Of a stretch of DNA of 40,250 nucleotides, positions 32,639 to 40,250 are shown piece by piece. The stretch covers positions 1 to 40,250 of the forward strand of contig DAHXOZ010000007.1 in NCBI GenBank assembly GCA_027364635.1. The letters are read 5' to 3'. This DNA is from a bacterium (GTDB lineage: Bacteria; Bacteroidota; Bacteroidia; Chitinophagales; Chitinophagaceae). The notes beneath the pieces are model-generated. The model was not told where the DNA came from, searched no databases, and was given only the letters and a program-made list of their open reading frames with translations. The translations under genes and the position numbers were made by a program. Each line of letters opens with the position of its first letter. Position 1 is the stretch's first letter.

Positions 32639-35600
32639 ATGATCAATAATAATACGTCCCAGATCTTCCAGACAAATAAACCAACAAGATGGAAAAGGTT
32701 TAAATGGACAGGGCGTGTGCTTTTAATGATCAGTATTTTCTTTTTTGTTGTTCTGGGTATTGCTTTGTACAGTGGTTCGTTGCCCAATGTACCTAACATG
32801 CAGGCCAAAGCACGTGAATACCAAACAGCCCTTGATCCTACCAATCCCCTGATCTTAAAAAATAATCAAAACACAAAATACAAGGGATTTAAAGATTTTT
32901 TATTTAAAAAGTTAAAAACAGATTCGCTAAAAAAGTATAAAAATAATGGCGCATCAAAAGCCAATTCTCTTTCTTTGATCCGTGCAGCATTTTATACCCC
33001 ATGGAATGCGCAACTTGCCTTACCAGATTTGGAAAAAAATGCAGATAAAATCAATACAATCTTTCCCGAATGGTTTTTTATTGATACCGTTACACATCGG
33101 CTCCAAACCAGGATTGATAGCGCAGGACTAGCGGTGATGAGGCAAAAAAAATTGCGCATCATGCCGATTCTCTCCAATTTCAATTCATCAAAAAGTGATT
33201 TTGATGGAAAATTGCTCCACTCAATTTTAAAAGACCCGGTTGCAGAAAATAATTTTATCCGCCAGGTTGCAGATACCCTTTCATTTTATCATCTTGATGG
33301 CATTAACGTAGACTTTGAAGAGATTTCAGAAAAAACGAATGCTCCTCTTACCGCCTTTCAGAAGAAATTATATGATACACTTCATGCCCGAAATATGCTC
33401 GTAAGCATGGATGTGGCACCCAAGAACAATGATTATGATTACCAGAAATTGTCCGATTACAACGATTATATAATACTAATGGCCTATGATGAATACAACA
33501 ATTCTACAGGGCCGGGGCCTATCAGTGCACAAAAATGGATCGAAGATGCTTTATCATGGACCTCTGACAAAATTGATCCATCGAAAATCATTTTAGGAAT
33601 TGCAGGTTTTGGATATGAATGGTCAGATGGAAAAATGGATTCACTACCACTAACATACAATGATGCAATTAATAAAGCAAAAACAATCGGGGCTAAAATT
33701 ATTTATGATGACGATTCTTACAATCTTCATTTTAATTATGCAACTCAGAGTGAGTCAGACTCAACAGACATCATAAATCACGAGGTTTGGTTTACCGATG
33801 CGGCAACGACTTTTAATATTTTGCGATTCAGTGATGAATTTCCCACAGCCGGCACCGCACTTTGGCGTCTTGGAAGCGAAGACCAGCGCATATGGAAATA
33901 TTATAACCGTAATTTGAGCAATGATTCTCTAAAACAGCATCCTTTTAATTTTGATTCTTTAAAAACCATTCCAATAATCCATAACAATGTAGGTTTCCAG
34001 GGTGAAGGTGAAGTTTTGGATATTTTGTATTCACCTCAACCCGGTAAAATTAGTTTTGAAATAGACACTTCTGAAGAACTAATTGCAGAACAGAATTACC
34101 TGCAACTTCCCTCCGGATATGTGATCAGAAAATTTGCAGAAGATACAACGGTTGGAAAAGGGCATAAGCTCATTCTCACCTTCGATGACGGGCCGAGCGC
34201 CGAATGGACTCCCAAAATACTTGACATTCTTGAACGGGAAAAAGTTCCTGCTGCCTTTTTTGTTGTAGGAATTAATGCAGAGCAAAATATTCCCCTTTTA
34301 GCCAGGGAATATAATGATGGCTTTGAAATCGGTAATCACACTTTTACGCATCACAATATTGCGGAAATGAGTGTACAAAGAGCTGCTCTTGAAATGAAAT
34401 TAACACGGTTACTGATCGAAAGTATAACCGGGCACTCAACCATTTTATTCAGAGCTCCATATAATGCGGATTCAGAGCCTGAAACCTATGAAGAACTTGC
34501 TCCCATACAAAGAAGCAGGAGTGAAAATTATTTAACCATCAACGAAAGTATTGATCCCAATGACTGGGCTCCGGGTGTTTCCGCTGATACCATTTTTAAC
34601 CGCGTAGTTCGCCAGGTAGAAACCGGAAACGCCAGTATTATTTTGTTACATGATGCAGGCGGCGAAACCCGGCAAGCAACAGTTGAAGCCCTCCCGAGGA
34701 TCATAGATTATTTCAAGAAAAAAGGGTATGTTTTTACTAGTGTTTCCGACCTGATGGGAAAAACAAGGGACCAGGTAATGCCCAGAGTAACCAATGCCCG
34801 TGACCGTTGGACCAGGAAATTCAACTTTTTTCTTGCAGAATCCGGCTATTGGTCAGGACAAATTTTATTTACCTTATTTATTATCGGCATATTGTTGTCT
34901 ATTGGTCGAATGATATTAATGGCACTTCTTGCAAGCATTCAAAAAAGGAGAGAAAAAATATTTGATGCGGCTAATGTTTTACCGGCTTTTCTAACAGGTG
35001 ACAAAAAATCATACCCTTTAGTAAGTGTTGTCGTTCCGGCATATAACGAAGAACTGAATGCTGTTAGAACAGTGAACAGTTTACTATCGCAGGATTATCC
35101 TGAAATTGAAATAATTTTTGTAGACGATGGAAGTGCTGACAAAACATTTATAACAGTAAACGAACAATTTAAACGAAATCCTAAAGTGCATGTTTTTACC
35201 AAAATAAACGGGGGTAAAGCATCTGCACTCAATTTTGGAATTGAAAAATCGAATGGAGATTTTGTGGTTTGCATTGATGCAGATACCCAATTAAAATCTG
35301 ATGCGGTAACCTTGTTAATGAAAAAATTTGATAATGAAAATGTAGCAGCAGTTGCAGGAAATGTAAAAGTGGGTAATGAAGTAAATATGATCACGAAGTG
35401 GCAAAGTATTGAATACATTACCTCTCAAAATTTTGACCGTCGTGCTTTTGATCTCCTAAATTGTATTACTGTTGTACCCGGCGCTATTGGCGCTTTTAGA
35501 AAAGATGCGATACTTATTTCCGGCGGCTTTACCACAGATACGCTTGCCGAAGATTGTGACCTTACTATGCGGCTTTTACGCAATGGATATATCGTGAGAA

Positions 35601-36124
35601 ATTGTACGACTGCAATTTCGTATACTGAAGCGCCGGAGACTTTTAAACAGTTTTTAAAGCAGCGGTTCAGGTGGAGTTTTGGAGTAATGCAATCTTTCTG
35701 GAAGCACCGCGATACACTTTTCAATTCAAAATATAAAAATTTTGGAATGATAGCGATGCCCAATATTCTCATTTACCAGATCATTTTGCCTATTCTTGCG
35801 CCTTTGGCAGATATAATTTTGGTACTTAGTTTATTGGCCGCATCGTTTGGGATTGTGGTGGCAAGCATTCCACACATCATTCTTTATTATTTAATTTTTA
35901 CTTTAGTAGATATTGCCGGCGCGGCACTTGCTTTTGCTTACGAAAAAGAAAATCACGTTAAGTTAATTTGGATGCTGCCACAGCGATTGATTTACCGACA
36001 ATTGATGTATTACATTCTCCTCAAATCTTTTAATAAAGCGATAAAAGGAGAAATGCAAGGCTGGGGCGTTTTAAAGAGAACAGGAACCGTGAAAGAAGTA
36101 GCAGTGGCGGGAACAGAATTATGA
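32639..36124 (+). CDS. GH18-like / NodB deacetylase / GT2 synthase fusion
   Basis: A 1161-residue membrane protein with three enzymes in one chain. Helix 1 (about 25-45) anchors a periplasmic GH18-like domain (about 110-430) with catalytic motif L-D220-G-I-N-V-D-F-E227. It is followed by a NodB polysaccharide deacetylase (about 508-705) with T-F-D516-D517-G-P-S, H567-T-F-T-H571-H and H-D-A-G-G. Another membrane helix (about 741-768) leads to a cytoplasmic GT2 synthase (about 793-1020) with V-D-D-G-S, D880-A-D882, E-D-C-D and Q-R-F-R-W (1008-1012), then C-terminal helices (from about 1040). GT2 with Q-x-x-R-W makes beta-1,4/1,6-linked polymers such as PNAG, chitin or hyaluronan. The layout suggests synthesis inside, then deacetylation and trimming outside. 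All catalytic residues are present. The gene ends 17 nt before tadA. Confidence 0.92.
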   Translation: MINNNTSQIFQTNKPTRWKRFKWTGRVLLMISIFFFVVLGIALYSGSLPNVPNMQAKAREYQTALDPTNPLILKNNQNTKYKGFKDFLFKKLKTDSLKKYKNNGASKANSLSLIRAAFYTPWNAQLALPDLEKNADKINTIFPEWFFIDTVTHRLQTRIDSAGLAVMRQKKLRIMPILSNFNSSKSDFDGKLLHSILKDPVAENNFIRQVADTLSFYHLDGINVDFEEISEKTNAPLTAFQKKLYDTLHARNMLVSMDVAPKNNDYDYQKLSDYNDYIILMAYDEYNNSTGPGPISAQKWIEDALSWTSDKIDPSKIILGIAGFGYEWSDGKMDSLPLTYNDAINKAKTIGAKIIYDDDSYNLHFNYATQSESDSTDIINHEVWFTDAATTFNILRFSDEFPTAGTALWRLGSEDQRIWKYYNRNLSNDSLKQHPFNFDSLKTIPIIHNNVGFQGEGEVLDILYSPQPGKISFEIDTSEELIAEQNYLQLPSGYVIRKFAEDTTVGKGHKLILTFDDGPSAEWTPKILDILEREKVPAAFFVVGINAEQNIPLLAREYNDGFEIGNHTFTHHNIAEMSVQRAALEMKLTRLLIESITGHSTILFRAPYNADSEPETYEELAPIQRSRSENYLTINESIDPNDWAPGVSADTIFNRVVRQVETGNASIILLHDAGGETRQATVEALPRIIDYFKKKGYVFTSVSDLMGKTRDQVMPRVTNARDRWTRKFNFFLAESGYWSGQILFTLFIIGILLSIGRMILMALLASIQKRREKIFDAANVLPAFLTGDKKSYPLVSVVVPAYNEELNAVRTVNSLLSQDYPEIEIIFVDDGSADKTFITVNEQFKRNPKVHVFTKINGGKASALNFGIEKSNGDFVVCIDADTQLKSDAVTLLMKKFDNENVAAVAGNVKVGNEVNMITKWQSIEYITSQNFDRRAFDLLNCITVVPGAIGAFRKDAILISGGFTTDTLAEDCDLTMRLLRNGYIVRNCTTAISYTEAPETFKQFLKQRFRWSFGVMQSFWKHRDTLFNSKYKNFGMIAMPNILIYQIILPILAPLADIILVLSLLAASFGIVVASIPHIILYYLIFTLVDIAGAALAFAYEKENHVKLIWMLPQRLIYRQLMYYILLKSFNKAIKGEMQGWGVLKRTGTVKEVAVAGTEL

Positions 36125-36141
36125 ATTATGAATTGTAAAGT

Positions 36142-36588
36142 ATGAATGACGGCGACGAGTATTTTATGAAACAGGCGCTGAAAGAGGCCTTAAAAGCATT
36201 GGATTCGGATGAGGTTCCTATTGGCGCAATTGTAGTTATGAATGAAAAAATTATCGCGCGGGGATACAACCAGGTGGAAACATTAAATGATTCAACGGCT
36301 CATGCAGAAATCATTGCCCTTACCGCAGCCTTCAATTTTTTGGGTTCAAAATATTTACCCGAAGCCACTTTATATGTAACCATCGAGCCGTGTACCATGT
36401 GCTTTGGTGCCTTATACTGGAGCAAAATAGGTAAGGTGGTTTTTGGGGCCAGCGATCCTAAACATGGTGGCTTGTCTTTACACGCTTCCTCAAAAAATTT
36501 GTTGCATCCAAAGACCGAAATTGTAAAAGATATTCTTGCAGAGGAATGCGCTTTGCTTATGAAAGATTTTTTCAGAAAGAGAAGATAA
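36142..36588 (+). CDS. tadA: tRNA-specific adenosine deaminase / nucleoside deaminase
   Basis: A 148-residue zinc deaminase of the cytidine-deaminase fold. H54-A-E56 and P83-C84-x-x-C87 give the zinc site and proton shuttle. N-terminal D-E-Y-F-M-K-Q-A-L-K-E-A and G-Y-N-Q-V-E-T-L-N-D-S-T-A-H-A-E fit TadA of Bacteroidota, which converts adenosine 34 to inosine in tRNA-Arg(ACG). The guanine deaminase family is the main alternative; the G-A-S-D-P-K-H-G-G-L-S region and general length fit TadA better. It lies 17 nt after the large fusion gene on the same strand, so may be co-transcribed by read-through. Confidence 0.88.
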   Translation: MNDGDEYFMKQALKEALKALDSDEVPIGAIVVMNEKIIARGYNQVETLNDSTAHAEIIALTAAFNFLGSKYLPEATLYVTIEPCTMCFGALYWSKIGKVVFGASDPKHGGLSLHASSKNLLHPKTEIVKDILAEECALLMKDFFRKRR

Positions 36589-36692
36589 TACTGGCGTGGA
36601 GTTTGTGCACTTCTGTTTATAATTTACTTTACGAAAAGCGAAATTTTTCTTCTTTAAAAATAGAAGTACCCGAATTTCTACTATACATTAAG

Positions 36693-36700
36693 TAAATTTG
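36693..36700 (+). promoter_or_regulatory. Putative -7 element of sod (TAAATTTG)
   Basis: An exact TAnnTTTG match 41 nt upstream of the sod ATG, so the leader is about 35 nt. A TTTC sits near the -33 position in place of TTTG. Confidence 0.5.
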
Positions 36701-36741
36701 TAACTCAAATAAATTTATTCACTTTTAAAAAATAAAAAATT

Positions 36742-37344
36742 ATGGCATTCACATTACCGCCTCTCCCTTACGATTATAACGCGTTGGAACCCAACATCGA
36801 CGAACAAACTATGCATATCCACCACGATAAGCATCACCAGGGTTATGTAGATAATCTGAACAAGGCAGTAGCTGGTACAGACAATGAAAAAAAGACACTC
36901 GAAGAATTGATTAAAAATGCAGGAAGTTTAAGTACAGCCATAAGAAATAATGGCGGAGGACATTGGAATCATAGTTTCTTTTGGGAAATACTCTCTCCAA
37001 ATGGCGGTGGACAACCTGAAGGAAAACTGGCAGAGGCAATCAACAAAGCATTTGGTTCTTTTGATGAAATGAAAGAAAAATTTAATGCTGCAGGCGCAGC
37101 AAGATTTGGAAGCGGTTGGGCATGGCTCGGCGTAGCTGATGGTAAGCTAACTATTTGTTCTACACCCAACCAGGATAATCCGCTGATGGATATCGCTGAG
37201 TGTAAATGCACACCCATTTTGGGCTGCGACGTTTGGGAACATGCTTATTATTTAAAGTATCAAAACAGAAGAGCTGAATACCTAAAGAATTTCTGGAATC
37301 TTGTAAACTGGAAAAAAGTTTCCGAAAATTTAGAGAAGGCATAA
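36742..37344 (+). CDS. sodA: Superoxide dismutase, Mn/Fe family
   Basis: A 200-residue cytosolic enzyme that dismutates superoxide to oxygen and peroxide. Metal ligands are H27, H77 (in [11 protein letters not shown]), D163 and H167 (in [10 protein letters not shown]). The Gln in the T-P-N-Q144-D-N-P-L loop and the Gly in G-G-G-H-W-N-H follow the Mn-type pattern (E. coli SodA has G77 and Q146), so Mn or cambialistic use is more likely than Fe only. Length is normal. It is a single-gene unit with its own promoter box and terminator. Confidence 0.97.
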   Translation: MAFTLPPLPYDYNALEPNIDEQTMHIHHDKHHQGYVDNLNKAVAGTDNEKKTLEELIKNAGSLSTAIRNNGGGHWNHSFFWEILSPNGGGQPEGKLAEAINKAFGSFDEMKEKFNAAGAARFGSGWAWLGVADGKLTICSTPNQDNPLMDIAECKCTPILGCDVWEHAYYLKYQNRRAEYLKNFWNLVNWKKVSENLEKA

Positions 37345-37365
37345 TTTGACTACTCATTTTATTTT

Positions 37366-37392
37366 AAAACCGCCTGAACCGGCGGTTTTTTT
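37366..37392 (+). terminator. Rho-independent terminator of sod
   Basis: A 9-bp stem AAAACCGCC/GGCGGTTTT (37366-37374 with 37381-37389) has loop TGAACC and a T run to 37392, 21 nt after the stop codon. Confidence 0.9.
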
Positions 37393-37588
37393 ATTTAGCC
37401 ACTTACCCATCAATACTTTAACCATTTTTTCTTTACTGAAATAACAGTCCTCATTTTCGTTTCCCATGGAAAAGAAAAAGGGAAATACCAGAATTTCATT
37501 TCAAAATATTGCAAATTGCAGGGTTACAATTTTTCAAAATAAATAACATACTTCTGTTTAAAAAAACAGATAATTGTAAATTGCAGTT

Positions 37589-38311
37589 ATGACAAAGCTT
37601 TCAGTTAACATCAATAAAATTGCAACGCTTCGTAATTCGCGTGGAGGTAATAATCCTGATTTGATCAAAGCTGCAACTGACATTCAGAATTTTGGAGCCG
37701 AAGGAATCACGGTTCATCCAAGGCCCGATGAAAGACACATAAGATATGCTGATGTTTATGAACTTAAAAAAATAATCACCACCGAATTTAATATTGAAGG
37801 GAATTGTCGTGAAGATAAATTTGTTCACCTGGTTTTAGAAAACAGGCCCGAACAGGTAACACTTGTTCCGGATGATCTTGGGCAATTAACATCCGATCAT
37901 GGATGGGATACGGTAAAAAACCAGGATTATTTAATTGAGATAATCGATGTGTTTAAACATGCGGGAATTCGTGTATCCATTTTTGTAGATCCTGTTATTG
38001 AAATGGTTGAAGGAGCAAAAAAAACCGGAACAGACAGAATTGAATTATATACGGAAAGTTATGCCCGGGAATATCAAAAAGGAAATCGGGAAGAAGCAAT
38101 TGCACCTTATATTAAAGCCGCAAAAAAAGCAGTAGAACTTGGGCTGGGAATCAATGCAGGTCATGACCTTGATCTCCACAACCTAAAATATTTTGCAGAA
38201 CATATTCCAGGTCTTTTAGAAGTTTCAATAGGTCATGCACTTATTTGTGATGCCTTGTATTTGGGATTGGAAAATACAGTTCAACTATACAAAAGGCAAT
38301 TGATGCACTAA
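37589..38311 (+). CDS. pdxJ: Pyridoxine 5'-phosphate synthase
   Basis: A 240-residue TIM-barrel enzyme. It condenses 1-deoxyxylulose 5-phosphate with 3-amino-2-oxopropyl phosphate to give pyridoxine 5'-phosphate. Conserved stretches are [30 protein letters not shown], the E at P-E-Q-V-T-L-V-P-D, and the phosphate-binding end [10 protein letters not shown] with S-I-G-H-A-L-I. Length matches the family (about 240). Its stop codon overlaps the convergent TlpA-like gene by 4 nt. It implies DXP-dependent vitamin B6 synthesis. Confidence 0.98.
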   Translation: MTKLSVNINKIATLRNSRGGNNPDLIKAATDIQNFGAEGITVHPRPDERHIRYADVYELKKIITTEFNIEGNCREDKFVHLVLENRPEQVTLVPDDLGQLTSDHGWDTVKNQDYLIEIIDVFKHAGIRVSIFVDPVIEMVEGAKKTGTDRIELYTESYAREYQKGNREEAIAPYIKAAKKAVELGLGINAGHDLDLHNLKYFAEHIPGLLEVSIGHALICDALYLGLENTVQLYKRQLMH

Positions 38312-39345
38312 TTAAATAATTCTTCAAGCTTTTTATTCAGCGCATCGCCACGAAGATTTTTTGCGATAATAATTCCGTTAGGATCTATCAAAATATTCTG
38401 TGGAATACTGGTAATTTTAAATTTTGCAGCCACTTCGTTATTCCATCCCTGCAGATCACTGATATGAGTCCATGTGAGTCCGTCCATCTTAATAGCGTTT
38501 AACCATGCTGGTTTTGCCTGATCAAGTGAAACGCCTAACACTGTAAAGTTTTTATGATGATATTTATTATAAGCTGATACCACATTTGGATTTTCCATGC
38601 GACAGGGACGACACCAACTTGCCCAAAAATCTATCAGCACATATTTCCCACGAAAGGATGAAATTTTTACCAGGTTGCCTGCAGTATCATTTTCCGAAAA
38701 ATCAGCAATCCGGGATCCTATAGGATTTATTTTTGCCAATTCCAATTGCTGGTTTACATATTTTCCTAGATTCGTTTCCTTAACATTTTCAGATATTATC
38801 TTATACAAATTGTCTGCTGCCGCAACATTATCTGAAGTTTGCATAATTCTTATAACTGCAATCGGATCAACATAAGAAGAAGGATATTTTTTTACAAAAT
38901 CTTCACTAATCTTTTGCACCACTGCCACAGAATCAGGATTTTTTTCAGAACCAGGCATAAACATTTGTTCATAAGGCGCTATCGCTTTTGAATATTCCTG
39001 GTATTCATCTTCTGTTTTAGACCCGGTGATAGAAAGATTATCTAAATTATCTTTATCCCCTTTGATAATAATTTTGCTGTTGTCGATAAACATTGGAATC
39101 GCCGGAGGCTGATCATCAAAAATTAAAATAATAAAAGAAGGTTCTGCGAGTTGGCCTTTAATAGTAAACTTACCTTTTTCAATACTAGCTTGCTTTTCAG
39201 GTGTTTGTGTTTGTTGATTTAAAAAAGAAACAGAAGTCCCATCAGGGTAGCCTGTCACATTTCCTGATATTTCAAATTCCTTTGGAGAGGTTTGAGAAAA
39301 AGCAAAAAAGGGGACAGTTATTAAAAATAAAAGAAGTGATTTCAT
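38308..39345 (-). CDS. TlpA-like thioredoxin-fold protein with DUF4369-type N-terminus
   Basis: A 345-residue protein with a signal peptide (about 1-18, ending FAFSQ). Residues about 22-110 form a beta-rich domain of the DUF4369 type ([16 protein letters not shown]). A helical linker with a Y-x-x-S-K-A-I-A pattern follows, and from about 205 a TlpA/ResA thioredoxin domain with active site F-W-A-S-W-C245-R-P-C248 and cis-Pro loop T-S-I-P-Q-N-I-L-I. Such periplasmic proteins reduce disulfides, for example in cytochrome maturation, and are abundant in Bacteroidota; the partner here is unknown. The promoter box is 24 nt upstream, and the gene ends in the pdxJ stop overlap. Confidence 0.92.
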   Translation of the reverse strand: MKSLLLFLITVPFFAFSQTSPKEFEISGNVTGYPDGTSVSFLNQQTQTPEKQASIEKGKFTIKGQLAEPSFIILIFDDQPPAIPMFIDNSKIIIKGDKDNLDNLSITGSKTEDEYQEYSKAIAPYEQMFMPGSEKNPDSVAVVQKISEDFVKKYPSSYVDPIAVIRIMQTSDNVAAADNLYKIISENVKETNLGKYVNQQLELAKINPIGSRIADFSENDTAGNLVKISSFRGKYVLIDFWASWCRPCRMENPNVVSAYNKYHHKNFTVLGVSLDQAKPAWLNAIKMDGLTWTHISDLQGWNNEVAAKFKITSIPQNILIDPNGIIIAKNLRGDALNKKLEELFN

Positions 39346-39368
39346 TAATTACTGTATTACATTAACTG

Positions 39369-39376
39369 CAAATTTA
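39369..39376 (-). promoter_or_regulatory. Putative -7 element of the TlpA-like gene (TAAATTTG)
   Basis: The minus strand reads TAAATTTG, an exact TAnnTTTG match 23 nt upstream of the ATG at 39345. This suggests that the gene has its own promoter after trpA. Confidence 0.45.
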
Positions 39377-39413
39377 ATTTTTTTACCTAACAATTGAAAG
39401 CCAGGTAATGATT

Positions 39414-40202
39414 TTAATCCTGTAAAATGGAGCTAAGAAATTTTTCGGTGGCATTCTCAACGTATTCTGCATTCTCAATAGCTTTAATATAAGCAGTACC
39501 AATGATAGCGCCCGCAGCATGTTTACAAGCCGCTTCAAAAGTCTGATGATCCCTTATTCCAAAACCAATGAGCACTTTATTTTTCAAACTCATCTTTTCT
39601 ATCCTCGCAAAATAACTTTCCTGGGCATTCATGTCTGTATTTTTCCCGGTAATGGAAGAAGATGAAACCGCATAAATAAATCCGTGGGTGAGAGAATCAA
39701 TTTTTCTAATCCGCTCCTCTGAAGTTTCAGGCGTTACCAAAAAAATAAAATTCAGATCATTTTCTTCAAATATCTCTTTGTACTCACTCTCATATTCTGC
39801 AATCGGAAGATCGGGAAGGATAATACCACTGATGCCGCTTTTTTTTGCATCGATGCAAAACTTTTGAAAACCATATTGCAAAACAGGATTCAGGTATCCC
39901 ATTAAAATTAAAGGAACGTTCCTAACACCTGAAGGAAAGTTTTGATGATAGTGATTTAACTGTTCAAAAAGAATTTTAATGGTCATCCCATTTTGCAATG
40001 CTTTCATGCTGCTGTTTTGAATGACGGGGCCATCAGCCAGTGGATCGCTATAAGGCATGCCGATTTCAATCATATCTGCTCCATGTTTAGCTAATGAAGA
40101 GAGAATTATTTCAGTATCATTTAATTGAGGAAATCCTGCTGTGAAATAAATACTTAAAATATCTTTTTCTTTTTCTTCAAACATCTTTTGAATTCCGTTC
40201 AT
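39414..40202 (-). CDS. trpA: Tryptophan synthase alpha subunit
   Basis: A 262-residue TIM-barrel enzyme. It splits indole-3-glycerol phosphate to indole and glyceraldehyde 3-phosphate and passes indole to TrpB. Catalytic residues are E46 (in M-I-E-I-G-M-P) and D57 (in Y-S-D-P-L-A-D-G-P). The phosphate-binding motif is near G-F-G-I-R-D. Length is normal. It is transcribed leftwards; 48 nt remain to the window edge, so trpB and the rest of the trp operon presumably lie beyond. No terminator is evident in the 68 nt before the TlpA-like gene. Confidence 0.97.
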   Translation of the reverse strand: MNGIQKMFEEKEKDILSIYFTAGFPQLNDTEIILSSLAKHGADMIEIGMPYSDPLADGPVIQNSSMKALQNGMTIKILFEQLNHYHQNFPSGVRNVPLILMGYLNPVLQYGFQKFCIDAKKSGISGIILPDLPIAEYESEYKEIFEENDLNFIFLVTPETSEERIRKIDSLTHGFIYAVSSSSITGKNTDMNAQESYFARIEKMSLKNKVLIGFGIRDHQTFEAACKHAAGAIIGTAYIKAIENAEYVENATEKFLSSILQD

Positions 40203-40250
40203 TCGCTTTCTTATTTTTTATTATTTTTTGTTTAAATCGTTTTGAATTTA

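Noticed and set aside
36121-36141. The ATGAATTATGAATTGTAAAG-like string between the fusion gene and tadA as a regulatory repeat
   Set aside because: It is only two imperfect copies of an AT-rich word and includes the stop codon. Too short to support a call.
1-40250. tRNA or rRNA genes and CRISPR arrays
   Set aside because: I found no cloverleaf, no conserved rRNA stretches and no regularly spaced direct repeats in the spacers.

Overview
The window reads as chromosomal DNA of a member of the Bacteroidota, probably near Chitinophagaceae/Sphingobacteriales. Base composition is AT-rich, Shine-Dalgarno sequences are mostly absent, many starts are preceded by the Bacteroidota -7 element TAnnTTTG, and several protein families are typical of the phylum (DUF6515, TlpA-like thioredoxin with an N-terminal DUF4369-type region, fused IcmF, GH18-NodB-GT2 fusion). 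I see no rRNA, tRNA, CRISPR array, prophage or classical insertion sequence. The lineage call is inference from gene content, not from a marker phylogeny.

Layout. 1-4.3 kb: small membrane protein, MFS exporter, class A beta-lactamase-like serine hydrolase, Tyr-rich DUF6515 secreted protein. 4.4-5.96 kb: a HigBA-type toxin-antitoxin operon with a paired operator/promoter and one or two unknown genes behind it. 6-9.5 kb: ahcY, a divergent Lrp/AsnC regulator, a lipoprotein and a GNAT acetyltransferase. 9.46-12.8 kb: a non-homologous end-joining operon, ku followed by LigD split into three separate polypeptides (phosphoesterase, ligase, polymerase). 13-17.3 kb: an RND/MMPL exporter and dnaX, which carries an A10 slippery run. 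17.4-20.4 kb: an acetyltransferase-like gene and a GH3-family gene whose middle has been replaced by a perfect 240-bp inverted copy of part of the acetyltransferase gene. 20.4-23.5 kb: DUF4258 protein, CBM9-like secreted protein, amidase lipoprotein, and a paralogue of the lipoprotein at 8.1 kb. 23.5-27.4 kb: icmF with a DUF559 endonuclease-like domain embedded in frame and GC-rich palindromic DNA at its edges. 27.6-32.2 kb: Uma2 nuclease-like protein, rsmA, recO, amidohydrolase, prfA. 32.2-32.6 kb: non-coding gap with a promoter-like box and a strong hairpin terminator (possible small RNA). 32.6-40.2 kb: GH18-deacetylase-glycosyltransferase fusion, tadA, sod, pdxJ, TlpA-like protein, trpA.

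How the genes work together. Most are independent housekeeping units. The clear cooperative units are the NHEJ operon (Ku binds ends; PE, POL and LIG clean, fill and seal), the autoregulated TA operon, and the three-domain polysaccharide enzyme that could make, deacetylate and trim one polymer.

Most notable observations: the DUF559 insertion in IcmF, the template-switch-like GH3 disruption (or assembly error), the A10 run in dnaX where both alternative frames stop within a few codons, the split LigD, the paired operators covering both promoter elements of the TA operon, a candidate small RNA, and a recurrent intergenic motif CAGTAAACAAA.
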